Below the pieces are notes generated by a model. That model worked only from the letters and a program-made list of their open reading frames with translations. It was not told where the DNA came from and searched no databases. DNA of 64,000 bases from Halocynthiibacter styelae (GTDB lineage: Bacteria; Pseudomonadota; Alphaproteobacteria; Rhodobacterales; Rhodobacteraceae), in assembly GCF_016123485.1 (NCBI RefSeq), contig NZ_JADCKQ010000010.1, positions 106,047-170,046 on the forward strand, read 5' to 3'. Of this stretch, positions 17,887 through 26,392 are shown in pieces. Within the stretch, counting starts at the first letter, position 1. The number at the start of each line of letters is the position of its first letter. The translations under genes were made by a program, and so were the position numbers.

Positions 17887-18696
17887 ATGCCGGATATACA
17901 GTCCAACGATGATGCTTATGCGAACGGTGCTTATATTGAAGGCGCAACCGATTACCCGGATCGCTGGGAAGAAATGGCCCATGACTGGCGCATGCATGAA
18001 AACACCGCAGGGCGGGCGCGGCTGAACCTGGCGTATGGCGATGCGCCCCGGCAGCAGTTTGATCTGTTCCTGCCGGAAAGCCGCCCGGACGGTACACTGA
18101 TCTTTATTCATGGCGGCTATTGGCGGGCGTTTGACAATAAATCCTGGTCGCATCTTGCCAAAGGTGCACAGGCGCGGGGCTGGGCGGTGGCGATGCCGTC
18201 TTATACGCTTTGTCCGGAGGCCTCAATCGCGGGCATTACGCAGGAAATCTGCAAGGCGCTGCATCATATCGCGGGCATGACAAAAGGGCCAATTGCGCTG
18301 GCAGGGCATTCCGCCGGTGGACATCTCGTGGCGCGGATGTTGTGTCACGATGTGGCGCTTGCGCCGGACGTCGCGGAACGCCTTGTAAAGGTCACGCCAA
18401 TTTCGCCGCTGTCCGATCTGCGCCCTCTGGTCGACATCGCAATGAATGATGATTTCGCAATGGACGCGGACAGCGCCTGGGCCGAAAGCCCGCTGCGCGA
18501 AACCGCCCCTCGCAAAACCCCCGTGACCTGTTGGGTTGGCGGGGATGAGCGCCCGGCCTTCCTTGATCAGGCCAGATGGCTTGCGGATGCCTGGGGTTGT
18601 GAATTGGTGATTGATCCGGACCTGCACCATTTCAATGTGATTGACGCGCTGGCGGATGAAACGTCCACACTCACCAAAGCGGTGCTTGGGTTGTAA
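17887..18696 (+). CDS. Alpha/beta hydrolase (arylformamidase/carboxylesterase-like)
   Basis: This 269-residue hydrolase shows the oxyanion-hole motif FIHGGYWRAFDNKSWSHLAKGA near residues 75-97 and the nucleophile elbow ALAGHSAGGHLVARML near residue 140; a late Asp (CWVGGDERPAFLDQ) and His (DLHHFNVID) complete a triad. The HGGYW pattern is shared with kynurenine formamidase-like enzymes and BD-FAE esterases. The start is the first ATG after the divergent gabD promoter region; the frame extends far upstream only across the antisense of gabD. The natural substrate is unknown. Confidence 0.8.
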   Translation: MPDIQSNDDAYANGAYIEGATDYPDRWEEMAHDWRMHENTAGRARLNLAYGDAPRQQFDLFLPESRPDGTLIFIHGGYWRAFDNKSWSHLAKGAQARGWAVAMPSYTLCPEASIAGITQEICKALHHIAGMTKGPIALAGHSAGGHLVARMLCHDVALAPDVAERLVKVTPISPLSDLRPLVDIAMNDDFAMDADSAWAESPLRETAPRKTPVTCWVGGDERPAFLDQARWLADAWGCELVIDPDLHHFNVIDALADETSTLTKAVLGL

Positions 18697-18719
18697 TCTT
18701 CCAGCCATTTTCGTTCTGT

Positions 18720-18752
18720 AAATATCCCGGGGGTGCGGGGGCTGGCCCCCGC
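18720..18752 (-). repeat. Dispersed multi-hairpin repeat, copy B
   Basis: Read on the minus strand this has the GGGGGCCAGCCCCC hairpin followed by CCCCCGGGATATTT, with the middle stem of copies A and D reduced to three bases. It lies between the hydrolase stop and the coiled-coil gene. Confidence 0.6.
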
Positions 18753-18863
18753 CTTGCAACCTGCAATTTTCCGACTTGTTCTGTCGATTTTCCCTGCCCA
18801 AATCTTCAAAAATCCGTTACCACGCCTATATAGGGTGCAGTAGTAAATGGATTAGGGAGCACT

Positions 18864-19937
18864 ATGGCCGATTTTAACACGCAGATTCAGCAAAGCCAGC
18901 AACAGGTTTCAGAGGCCCAGGCCCAGATCGAGGCGATCACAAGCCGGATCGAAACCGCCCGGGCGAAAATGAAAGCCGGGGAAAGCGACATTGATATCGA
19001 AAACGCATCTTTGGATGATGTTCACGCCCACACAGACCTGATGAACGCAAATATCGCGGAACTCATCATGGGGCTTGATGATGTCACCGCTGGGTTTTCC
19101 AAAGAATTTGACGAGATGCGGTCAAAGACCGGCTGGGAAACCTTCGTTGGGATTTTCTCCAAGGGCAAATCCGAAGCCATGCGTCAGGAACGTATGCGCG
19201 AAGCTTCTGTGCAGGATAAACTGCAGGATCTGATCAGCAAATCTGATGTGATCGTCCAGCTTCTGGAAGGCCAGCTGACTGTTCTGAACGAACAGAAAAC
19301 CAAAGTCTCCGGTAACCTTGAAGGCACGCTGGATGAACGCGAAATGGTTGTGGGTGAACTTGAAACGCTGAAAGCTGAAATTCAGGGCATGGATCCGAAG
19401 ATCATTGAACTGGAAAACAAGATTTCCGTGGAACAGGACGCTGCTGCGCGCACGAAACTGGAATCCGAACTGGCCCGTCTTAATGAACAATACAATGAGA
19501 TGGTTCAGCAGGAACAGGTGAAGATCGCCAAGTCACAGACCCTGGAACGCTATATCGAGAAAGGCAAAACCTGGGTCGATTCCCTGCAGAACCAGGCCGC
19601 GACGCAGATGGTGCTGATCAACAAACTGCAGACAGACACCAAGCAACGCGTGGTGCTGTATGATGCGCTGACCAGCTCTCTGAAAACCGCGCAGCAACAG
19701 GATGTTGCCCACCAGATCAACGAGATCGGCGTGGAAACAGACCAGAAAGCCCAAACTGCCATGGCCGCCATCGGGTCCGCCACCAATCAGCGTATGGCTG
19801 AAATGATGGAGAAACACGAAGACCACATGGTCTTTGCCCGTGAGGTGCTGGAGGCGAAAGCCAAGTCAGACGAACGTTTTGCCCGCCGCTTTGAGAAGAT
19901 CGTCGAGAAGCACGATAAGAACCTCTACGGCGGATGA
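18864..19937 (+). CDS. Coiled-coil protein heading the AAA+ gene array
   Basis: This 357-residue protein is almost wholly helical, with long coiled-coil stretches: residues about 2-40 (QIQQSQQQVSEAQAQIEAITSRI) and about 125-230 (LEGQLTVLNEQKTKVSGNLEGTLDEREMVVGELETL, ENKISVEQDAAARTKLESELARLNEQYNEMVQQEQ). It has no signal peptide or membrane helix. The C-terminal half, with bundles like TLERYIEKGKTWVDSLQNQAATQMVLINKLQTDTKQRVVLYDALTSSL, recalls TelA-family helical bundles, though I see no firm motif. Its stop overlaps the next start (ATGA at 19934-19937). Probably a cytoplasmic scaffold for the membrane and ATPase proteins that follow. Confidence 0.8.
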   Translation: MADFNTQIQQSQQQVSEAQAQIEAITSRIETARAKMKAGESDIDIENASLDDVHAHTDLMNANIAELIMGLDDVTAGFSKEFDEMRSKTGWETFVGIFSKGKSEAMRQERMREASVQDKLQDLISKSDVIVQLLEGQLTVLNEQKTKVSGNLEGTLDEREMVVGELETLKAEIQGMDPKIIELENKISVEQDAAARTKLESELARLNEQYNEMVQQEQVKIAKSQTLERYIEKGKTWVDSLQNQAATQMVLINKLQTDTKQRVVLYDALTSSLKTAQQQDVAHQINEIGVETDQKAQTAMAAIGSATNQRMAEMMEKHEDHMVFAREVLEAKAKSDERFARRFEKIVEKHDKNLYGG

Positions 19938-20161
19938 ATTGGCAACTAAAAGCAGGCCTTGTGACCTTCGCGGGCCTGCTCCTTTATGTCGGACTGCGAA
20001 AGCTTGGCTTTGATCCCGCGGGACATTGGGCGTTGCCTTTGGCAGGGGTAGCGGTAGTTACTATACTCTGTGTCTGGCTCTGGGATTATATACTCTTACT
20101 TACCAGTCTTACAAAGGCGCTATTTTTGACACTCGGCAGGGCGTTCAATGACCGAAGTTAA
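19934..20161 (+). CDS. Small two-helix membrane protein
   Basis: This 75-residue protein has two predicted membrane helices (LKAGLVTFAGLLLYVGLRKLG and WALPLAGVAVVTILCVWLWDYILLL) and short ends. It overlaps the coiled-coil gene by four bases and the next gene by fourteen, so its translation is coupled to both. No family is recognised. Within the array it could be the membrane anchor for the coiled-coil protein. Confidence 0.8.
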   Translation: MNWQLKAGLVTFAGLLLYVGLRKLGFDPAGHWALPLAGVAVVTILCVWLWDYILLLTSLTKALFLTLGRAFNDRS

Positions 20162-21278
20162 CCTCACCCGCGATCACAGTGACCTCTCGGACGGGCGGCT
20201 GGCGCGGCGGTATTTTGCGAAATTTCAGCGGATCACCCGCCATCTGACACGGGTGGCGGCGGTGATGCAGCAGGAACGGGAATATTCCAAAGCGGAAATG
20301 GCCGTGCTGACCCGCTATCTGTCCGGGCTGTCTTATACATTCCAGGCGCTGGCGACGAAATATCTGATGACGGGCCGAATGCAGGGCATGGGCGCGGGTG
20401 AGATGACGATTGACCGCAACGAAAGCGGTTTTCCGGTGCTTGCGGAGCTTCTGCGCATGGCCAATGACGCCAGCCAGGCCGAAAGCCATTTGCGCAATAT
20501 GCCCTCAACGGAAGCCCTGAAAGACGATATGGTGCGCCAGATTGTCGGTGATCTGTCTATCCCGACAAAACTGCAATTCGCCCTGTCACAAAGGCTTTAT
20601 TATGAAGAGCTTCTGAAAGGGGAACTCTTCTGGGCGTCCAACGACCCCGAAGCGCTCTGGCAGGGGAACATCGGGGAAGACCGCCGGGAATTTCTTGTGC
20701 ATTGGGCGACCTGGGACAATCAGGTGAACCTGCCGGTGATCTATCTGATGACGCTTGAAGACAGCGGCCGCACGGCCCTGCCCAAAGACAGCCGCCGCTG
20801 GCCTGGTGTGCAACATCACCTGATGGCCCAGGCGATCAACGGGTTGAAACTGGTGACGATTGCCAAAGGGTTTGATGAGGATTTCGACGATCTGCATCCC
20901 AAACGCCTGCGCCGTATCCACATTGGTCCGATGTATTCCTCTGCCTTCACCCTCCAGCGCGGCCCGATCCGCGAGGTGCTGGAAAAAGCGCGCGCGCCTG
21001 TGGGCGATGACTGGGCGCTGGCCTGGACGGTTGAGGATCTGGAAAGCGAGAAAGTCCTGCAGGAGAAATCCGGCTGGTTTTCCACGGTGGATCGCGAAGT
21101 GTTTAAGCTGGATCCGTTCAGCGGCAAGGGCGTTGATACCGGTGCCACCCGCACGAAACGCGCGATCATCATGCCGGAACGCCCCTTCCAGGTGCTGGAT
21201 GACATGCGGCCTGCCGGCTTTGCCAATGTTGAGAAATTTGTCGTCAGCGGGAAAGGGCGTGTGCTGCGCTATCGCTGA
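20148..21278 (+). CDS. Conserved protein of unknown function in the AAA+ array
   Basis: This 376-residue cytoplasmic protein has an N-terminal helical part (LARRYFAKFQRITRHLTRVAAVMQQEREYSKAEMAVLTRYLSGLSYTF, residues about 18-65) and a mixed alpha/beta C-terminal part with LHPKRLRRIHIGPMYSSAFTLQRGPIREVLEKA and a WTVEDLESEKV segment; no catalytic signature is evident. Its start lies 14 bases inside the preceding small membrane gene. The AAA+ ATPase gene follows after 83 bases that contain a short repeat. By position it is a partner of the ATPase. Confidence 0.8.
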   Translation: MTEVNLTRDHSDLSDGRLARRYFAKFQRITRHLTRVAAVMQQEREYSKAEMAVLTRYLSGLSYTFQALATKYLMTGRMQGMGAGEMTIDRNESGFPVLAELLRMANDASQAESHLRNMPSTEALKDDMVRQIVGDLSIPTKLQFALSQRLYYEELLKGELFWASNDPEALWQGNIGEDRREFLVHWATWDNQVNLPVIYLMTLEDSGRTALPKDSRRWPGVQHHLMAQAINGLKLVTIAKGFDEDFDDLHPKRLRRIHIGPMYSSAFTLQRGPIREVLEKARAPVGDDWALAWTVEDLESEKVLQEKSGWFSTVDREVFKLDPFSGKGVDTGATRTKRAIIMPERPFQVLDDMRPAGFANVEKFVVSGKGRVLRYR

Positions 21279-21296
21279 ACCTGACGCAGAGAATTT

Positions 21297-21332
21297 AATG
21301 CCTCCGGCGGGAGTATTTTTCGCAAGATGAAA
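21297..21332 (+). repeat. Dispersed repeat tail, copy C (partial)
   Basis: CCTCCGGCGGGAGTATTTTT followed by CGCAAGATGAA matches the tail of copy D at 30.9 kb (CCCCCGGAGTATTTT, then GAAAGATGAA) but lacks the first two hairpins. It lies within the AAA+ array between the 376-residue protein gene and the ATPase gene. Confidence 0.5.
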
Positions 21333-21361
21333 GGGGGCGCTGCAATTAAGAGGGAAGAGTT

Positions 21362-23296
21362 ATGAGCCATTCATCCGATCAGATGGAACTGCGTGAAGAC
21401 GATATTCGCAAACATTATGATGCTGCCGGGAACATGCTGGCAGGGATTGATCACACGCCGCGGATTGGCAAGGGGCGTGAAGCTGCACCTGTTGCGGGTG
21501 GGTCATCCGGTATTCCGACACGCAGGCGGTTCCGGTCGACGACGCCCGGCCTTGTGACGCGATCCACAGCGCGACCTGAAGGCGTGCAGCTGATTGCGCG
21601 CATTGAAGGCCTGGGGGGGGATGATCCACTGACCTCACCGCTGGAAGCGACCGTGTTGAACGACCTGCGCCGGGCGATTTCGATTGCATTGGCCGTGGCA
21701 GAAAACTTTGGTGAGGCGACCGAACTTGCGGCCATGAAGCGTGACAATCTGCAAGGTGTTTTGGGCGATGATCGCAAGGCGGCGTTTAGCGAACTTCTGA
21801 CGGCAGAGGCCCTTGTCACCCTGTCCGTATTTGCCAATGCCGCATCCTTTTTGCTGGCCTCACATGCGACAGAGGTCACCGCCGATATTGGTGAGGTTGA
21901 GGAAGTTCTGACGGACAATGGCCAGCTTGCCCTGCATGGTGCGTTGTGGGAGCTGGACCAGGAATTGTCGGCGCTGGCGGAAGAAGAAAAGCTTGTCGCC
22001 ACGATCATGTCTTTCTGTGAAAAGTTGATGGAAAAGGTCAGCCTGCGCGCACAAAATGCCGGGCGGCTTGAGGCGTTTCACAATGCGTCCTGGAAGGTCG
22101 AAGCAGATGATCTGACTATCGCGGGTTTCACCCCGGCGCGTGCCGCCAAGGGCAGCAAGTTGACCATGAACTTCAAAAAACCCAATGAGGTCGTCGGCAA
22201 CCACATCGCGAAATATCAGGCTATGAAACTGGCGAAAATGGTCATGGCCTATGACTTTGAACGCAAGCTTAATCCGTTTGCCGAACTGGGCGGTTTCATC
22301 TTTACCTTTATGGGTGATGGCAAGCCGGGCACGGGTAAAACCACGCTGATCCAGATGATGGCCGGGCTGATCAATGATTACTGTCAGGTCGCGGGCTATC
22401 CCTTCCGCTATCAGAACCTGTCGACCGATAATATCGACAGCTATCAGGGTAAATCCGGCCAGAACGCCAAGGCCTTTATCAACAATGTGCTGGACCCGAA
22501 TGTCATCGGCTTCGGCACGATTGATGACATTGACCAGCTGGCAGGCAAACGCGGCGATCGTCAATCTTCCGCAGGCCAGCTGGAAATCACCGCTGTTTTG
22601 ATGGAAAGTTTCGCCGGTGCCAATACGGTTGTGCGGGGGAACTGCACCTTTGGCATGTTCTCGAACTACCCGGAAAACGTAGATGATGCGCTGCGTCAAC
22701 GGGCGGGGGCGCGCTTCCTTGTGGATGGGCCGCAGACGCGGGAAGATTACATTGATATCCTGTCGCTCCTGATGGGTAAGAACCATGATATTCCGGTGGG
22801 CGACCATGAGCTGTTCTCGGCCCAGGAAATCAAAAAAGCCGTTGCCGCCAGCTTTGAAGGCCATGCCCGCCCGCATGAGGCGGGGCTGCTGAATGTCTTT
22901 GACAAGGTCAACTCGGAAGTAGGCGCGCTGGATACTATCGCCAAGCTCGGCACCTATCTGAAGGCGATCCAGCAGGCGGATGAACGTTTCACGGGCCGTG
23001 CGATCAAGAACATCACGGATGCGGTGAAAGTCCGGGCGATGGATTTTGAACTGCCGGATGAATGGATGGAAAACCCGGAACTCTTCCTGTTCAAAGACTA
23101 CGCGGCCAAGCTTGCGATGATCAATGACATGCGCCAACCGATCACGGTGGAGATGGTGATCCAGGAAATCAACCGCTACGCCGACAGTGAATTCCGCTAT
23201 GCCGATAAGTCGGATGAAATGGCGATTGACAACGCCGTGCGCGAGATGGGCCGGATGGAAGAGGCGAAGCGGCGCTATCTGGAGGGGAAAGGGTGA
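21362..23296 (+). CDS. AAA+ family ATPase with long helical N-terminal region
   Basis: This 644-residue ATPase has a roughly 310-residue N-terminal region, partly disordered and basic (residues 45-75), then helical. The AAA+ module follows: Walker A GDGKPGTGKTT at about 317-327, Walker B-like VIGFGTIDDIDQLAG at about 380-394, sensor-1 region TFGMFSNYPENVDDALRQRAG with Asn and candidate arginine fingers at about 427-448, and a helical lid to the end. The Walker B acids are the DD-D cluster rather than the usual DE. It is likely the engine of the array, remodelling a protein complex at the membrane. No established family name comes to mind. Confidence 0.85.
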   Translation: MSHSSDQMELREDDIRKHYDAAGNMLAGIDHTPRIGKGREAAPVAGGSSGIPTRRRFRSTTPGLVTRSTARPEGVQLIARIEGLGGDDPLTSPLEATVLNDLRRAISIALAVAENFGEATELAAMKRDNLQGVLGDDRKAAFSELLTAEALVTLSVFANAASFLLASHATEVTADIGEVEEVLTDNGQLALHGALWELDQELSALAEEEKLVATIMSFCEKLMEKVSLRAQNAGRLEAFHNASWKVEADDLTIAGFTPARAAKGSKLTMNFKKPNEVVGNHIAKYQAMKLAKMVMAYDFERKLNPFAELGGFIFTFMGDGKPGTGKTTLIQMMAGLINDYCQVAGYPFRYQNLSTDNIDSYQGKSGQNAKAFINNVLDPNVIGFGTIDDIDQLAGKRGDRQSSAGQLEITAVLMESFAGANTVVRGNCTFGMFSNYPENVDDALRQRAGARFLVDGPQTREDYIDILSLLMGKNHDIPVGDHELFSAQEIKKAVAASFEGHARPHEAGLLNVFDKVNSEVGALDTIAKLGTYLKAIQQADERFTGRAIKNITDAVKVRAMDFELPDEWMENPELFLFKDYAAKLAMINDMRQPITVEMVIQEINRYADSEFRYADKSDEMAIDNAVREMGRMEEAKRRYLEGKG

Positions 23297-23317
23297 TCGC
23301 ATTTCGCTCTGTCCCTT

Positions 23318-23370
23318 CCGGGCTGCAAGCCCGGTTCACGCCCGACCCCGCCCCCCAGGGCGGGCGTGAA
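23318..23370. repeat. Two adjacent GC-rich hairpins after the ATPase gene
   Basis: A seven-base stem (23318-23324 with 23328-23334) is followed directly by a perfect ten-base stem, TTCACGCCCG at 23335-23344 with CGGGCGTGAA at 23361-23370. There is no T tract, so a simple terminator is unlikely. The pair sits at the border between the GC-rich ATPase gene and an AT-rich inserted gene. Confidence 0.6.
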
Positions 23371-23423
23371 ATACGCCCACCCTCGGTGCCGGGCGCGAAC
23401 CTTTGTGTTGATCGGAAAATAAT

Positions 23424-24005
23424 ATGAAGGTGATAATCGGAGTGTACCGAACTTTATCAGTTTGGCTTGTTGTTCCGGTACTCATGGTGACTTCCGTATT
23501 GTGGTGGTATGGGGTTCACCCGGACGATCTGGATGAATTTATCGGAAAATATCAAAATCTGACAATCGCGTTAGGTACTTTACTTATAGTTTTTGTGTTG
23601 GCTGTCTTAGGAACATATTTAGCAAATGTTTCCGCCGAAAAACGAGAAGAAACAAATAGAAAAGTCCAGTCTGAACTCCAAATTGCTCAGTTTCGGCAAG
23701 CTTGGATAAATCAAATGCGAGACGATATTTCTGAGTTCACACACCTGAGTTTCGTTAGAAGTGGAGGTGTCGTCGACAAGAAGATTTCTTGGCTCTATTT
23801 TAAGATTGGAATGAGCTTGAATACTGAAGAAGATCTGGCGAATTCTCTAGGGGCAGCAATGCATAGCGCTACCCAATGCCCTGAGACTGATAAGGCCGAT
23901 GCTTCGGACGCAGTTGCTAGAGCTGGGCGGGAATATCTCAAAAAAGAGTGGAATCGCCTAAAAAAAGATATTCGTGATGCTCAGTTGTTGAAGGAAGATA
24001 AATGA
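23424..24005 (+). CDS. AT-rich two-helix membrane protein inserted in the array
   Basis: This 193-residue protein has two N-terminal membrane helices (LSVWLVVPVLMVTSVLWWYG and LTIALGTLLIVFVLAVLGTYLA), then a cytoplasmic helical domain containing QFRQAWINQMRDDISEFTHLSF near residues 92-113, a segment shared by many small orphan membrane proteins. Codon use is unlike the flanking genes, with frequent TTA, ATA and AGA and clearly lower GC, suggesting recent acquisition. Its stop overlaps the next start by four bases (24002-24005), so the insertion preserved downstream translation. Function unknown. Confidence 0.75.
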   Translation: MKVIIGVYRTLSVWLVVPVLMVTSVLWWYGVHPDDLDEFIGKYQNLTIALGTLLIVFVLAVLGTYLANVSAEKREETNRKVQSELQIAQFRQAWINQMRDDISEFTHLSFVRSGGVVDKKISWLYFKIGMSLNTEEDLANSLGAAMHSATQCPETDKADASDAVARAGREYLKKEWNRLKKDIRDAQLLKEDK

Positions 24006-25336
24006 AACGTCTCATCCAACATGGTCTGATGTTTGGCAATCTGATTGAGGTCTCCTCGCCTGCTCTGGTCGCGCGATACAATCGGGCGCTCGAAAGTCTG
24101 ACGGGGAAGACCACAAGCCTCACGGATTTCCACATTGATATTTCCGGTTATTCCCCCGAGATCGGGGATGAGCTGGGCGATCATCTTTATATGAACCACG
24201 GGGGCTGTAACCGGCAGTTTATTCTGCTGACCACAGACCAGAAAACTGCGCCGCTCTTGAATGCGCAGTTCTCGACCTCGCGCGGGATTTTGCGGCAGTT
24301 TATTGAACGCAATGAAAGCCAGCTGTTTGCCCTGACCACACGGGATGCGGTGGCGGGGGAGTTGTTGAATTCCGTCTATGCCGTCGATGATCCGCTGGCG
24401 CTGTTTGACATCCGCCAGATCACGATTGAGGCCGACACGACCGAAGCGCATGTGTCTGACGCGAACCGCCTTGAAGGCATGATCAACCGTTTCCGCAATG
24501 AAGATGACGGCTGGCTTGATGATGTGCTGATCGCGGATATGATTACGCTGGCGAAGAAAACCGGCGATGTGACGCGCCAGCCGATCGCCCTGAAAACGCC
24601 AATGTTTAAGCAGGAAAACTTCTGGAGTGCCCATTTTGGCGGTGTCTATCTGTTCCAGAACATGGATCACCCGGCGCTGATTTCACGGGAAGATAAGGAA
24701 CCGCTTGGCAATAAGCTTCCGATCAAACATGTGTTTGATTTTGATAACAGAAATCAGGTTGCGAAATTTCTTGAGTATAACGATCTGGTGGAACCAATTG
24801 TGAAGGCGCGAGGTGTGGATGCGGCGGCGATCCTGCAGCAGAAGATGGATTTCATCGTTGTCGATGTGGCCGCAGATGCAGGCGAAGACCTGTCTGGTGC
24901 AACACGTCGCGACATCCGGGCCTTAGCTCGGCGATACGGGCGCGACCTGCCGCAGGAATTCCACGGGCTGGCGGACCTTTTGCGCTGGGCGAATGGCGCG
25001 GGGAAATGGCCGAAGATCACATCGGAACACCCGGCCTATTTCTACACCCTGCGTGCGCGCAATCATGCGGATAAGGATCTGGTGAATATGTTGCTTGCGG
25101 AACTGTCACCCAAAGACATCCGTCAGCTGTTCATCTGTCACAAGGAACGGTTTTACCGCGATTACATGTCCTGGCCCGATGCCAAGAAAGGATATGTGGC
25201 GGAATTCCTTGCGCGTGATTATATGGTAGATAAGGCCGGTGCCCGTGCAGCCCTGTTTGGCGGTGAAACCCCGATGGAAGGGGAGACACCGAAACAGGTG
25301 CAGCGGTTCACCGGGCCATGGGGCGGCGCAGTATAA
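24002..25336 (+). CDS. Conserved protein of unknown function in the AAA+ array
   Basis: This 444-residue soluble protein begins MKRLIQHGLMFGNLIEVSSPALVARYNRALESLTGKTTSLTDFHIDISG and ends with an Arg/Tyr-rich helical segment (LFICHKERFYRDYMSWPDAKKGYVAEFLARDYMVDKAGARAALFGG). It has no membrane segment and no recognisable enzyme motif. It returns to the base composition of the ATPase gene, so it belongs to the older array, interrupted by the AT-rich gene. I believe it belongs to a domain-of-unknown-function family common in Rhodobacterales, not checked. Confidence 0.8.
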   Translation: MKRLIQHGLMFGNLIEVSSPALVARYNRALESLTGKTTSLTDFHIDISGYSPEIGDELGDHLYMNHGGCNRQFILLTTDQKTAPLLNAQFSTSRGILRQFIERNESQLFALTTRDAVAGELLNSVYAVDDPLALFDIRQITIEADTTEAHVSDANRLEGMINRFRNEDDGWLDDVLIADMITLAKKTGDVTRQPIALKTPMFKQENFWSAHFGGVYLFQNMDHPALISREDKEPLGNKLPIKHVFDFDNRNQVAKFLEYNDLVEPIVKARGVDAAAILQQKMDFIVVDVAADAGEDLSGATRRDIRALARRYGRDLPQEFHGLADLLRWANGAGKWPKITSEHPAYFYTLRARNHADKDLVNMLLAELSPKDIRQLFICHKERFYRDYMSWPDAKKGYVAEFLARDYMVDKAGARAALFGGETPMEGETPKQVQRFTGPWGGAV

Positions 25337-25348
25337 AAGGAGGCTGAA

Positions 25349-25618
25349 ATGGGTTTAATACGTCTGATTATCTTTGGCTTCCTCGGGATGACGGTCGCCT
25401 ATTGGCTGGTGTCCTGGTATTCGCGCTCTGTGCGGCTGGAACGCCTGGAAAAAGAATGGGACGCCGATCCGCAGGGGGATGATGCCGCACGTCAGGCGCA
25501 TCTGGATGCGGGTATGGCGTCTTATGAAAACGGCTTTCGCAAGAAGCTGATATTGCTGATTTATGTTGTGCCGGTGGTCTTTGTGATCACGGCCTTCTTT
25601 GTGACGAATACGAACTGA
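25349..25618 (+). CDS. Small two-helix membrane protein
   Basis: The 89-residue product has an N-terminal helix (LIRLIIFGFLGMTVAYWLVSWYS), a charged loop of about 40 residues (SVRLERLEKEWDADPQGDDAARQAHLDAGMASYE) and a C-terminal helix (LILLIYVVPVVFVITAFFV). It follows the 444-residue protein gene by 12 bases with AGGAGG before the ATG. Function unknown; part of the array. Confidence 0.8.
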   Translation: MGLIRLIIFGFLGMTVAYWLVSWYSRSVRLERLEKEWDADPQGDDAARQAHLDAGMASYENGFRKKLILLIYVVPVVFVITAFFVTNTN

Positions 25619-25625
25619 GGGACCA

Positions 25626-26315
25626 ATGCTGCAGAGAATTAAATTCGGACTGAAAGTCCTTCTGATCATCATCATGGGCGGGTTTTTCCACTATGTGCTG
25701 CCGCAACATGATGTGGTGCGCGTCACCTCAACCGAGATCATTCGTCAGGATTTTTCCTGGTATAACCGCATGTTCTACGCTCAGGCTGACAGTGGCAATG
25801 TGGAAGGCACGAACCGTGATATGCGCCTGATCAACACTGTGCGCCGCAAGACCTGGATCTGGGGATTCTTCCGTCGTGAAAGTGAAGAAGTCATGGTTTA
25901 CCGGAACGAGGATACCGGCTGGATCTGGCCGCCGTATTTTAAGTTCGACAGTTCTAACCTGCAGGCGGAATCTGCGGCGCTTGCTGCGTCTGGCGGGCAG
26001 GAACAATGGGCTGTGATCACCCATTACGGCTGGCGCAACAAATTGCTGACGGTTTTCCCGAATGCTGTGTCAATCAAACCGGTAGCCGGGCCTGATGTGC
26101 GGGTGATCCCCTGGTTTAACGTCTTTTTCTTCAGCTTCCTGATCATCGGCTGGCTGTTCCTGCGCGCCGCCTGGCGGCAGTTCCGGGAACGCAACCTTGA
26201 TCCGACACTGAATGCGATTGACGAACATGTGGACGCGGCACAGGACCGGGCGCAGGGTGTCTGGGGGCGCTTTATGGCCTGGATCAACACCTGGCGCGGT
26301 AAGCCCCGAGTTTAA
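25626..26315 (+). CDS. Membrane protein, probably DUF1523 family
   Basis: This 229-residue protein has a first helix (LKVLLIIIMGGFFHYVLPQ), a periplasmic domain of about 135 residues that opens with HDVVRVTSTEIIRQDFSWYNRMFYAQAD, and a second helix (VIPWFNVFFFSFLIIGWLFLRAAW) before a cytoplasmic amphipathic tail (NAIDEHVDAAQDRAQGVWGRFMAW). The LPQHDVVRV opening is what I associate with DUF1523 proteins of Rhodobacteraceae. It is the last gene of the array, followed by a strong terminator. It could let the array sense or act on the periplasm. Confidence 0.8.
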   Translation: MLQRIKFGLKVLLIIIMGGFFHYVLPQHDVVRVTSTEIIRQDFSWYNRMFYAQADSGNVEGTNRDMRLINTVRRKTWIWGFFRRESEEVMVYRNEDTGWIWPPYFKFDSSNLQAESAALAASGGQEQWAVITHYGWRNKLLTVFPNAVSIKPVAGPDVRVIPWFNVFFFSFLIIGWLFLRAAWRQFRERNLDPTLNAIDEHVDAAQDRAQGVWGRFMAWINTWRGKPRV

Positions 26316-26336
26316 CGGATCAGAGTTTCAAAACAT

Positions 26337-26373
26337 AAAAGCCCCGCCGGATATGTGATCCGGCGGGGCTTTT
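26337..26373. terminator. Bidirectional terminator ending the AAA+ array
   Basis: A perfect 16-base inverted repeat (26337-26352 with 26358-26373) has a five-base loop and A/T flanks, so it works on both strands. It separates the rightward array from the convergent aldehyde dehydrogenase gene. Confidence 0.9.
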
Positions 26374-26392
26374 GTTTGACTGTCTGCGGGTC

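Noticed and set aside
18864..19937. PspA/IM30 family membership of the coiled-coil protein.
   Set aside because: It is longer than PspA, lacks the usual amphipathic N-terminal helix and shows no PspA signature.
23318..23370. Rho-independent terminator after the AAA+ ATPase gene.
   Set aside because: Neither hairpin is followed by a T tract on the plus strand.
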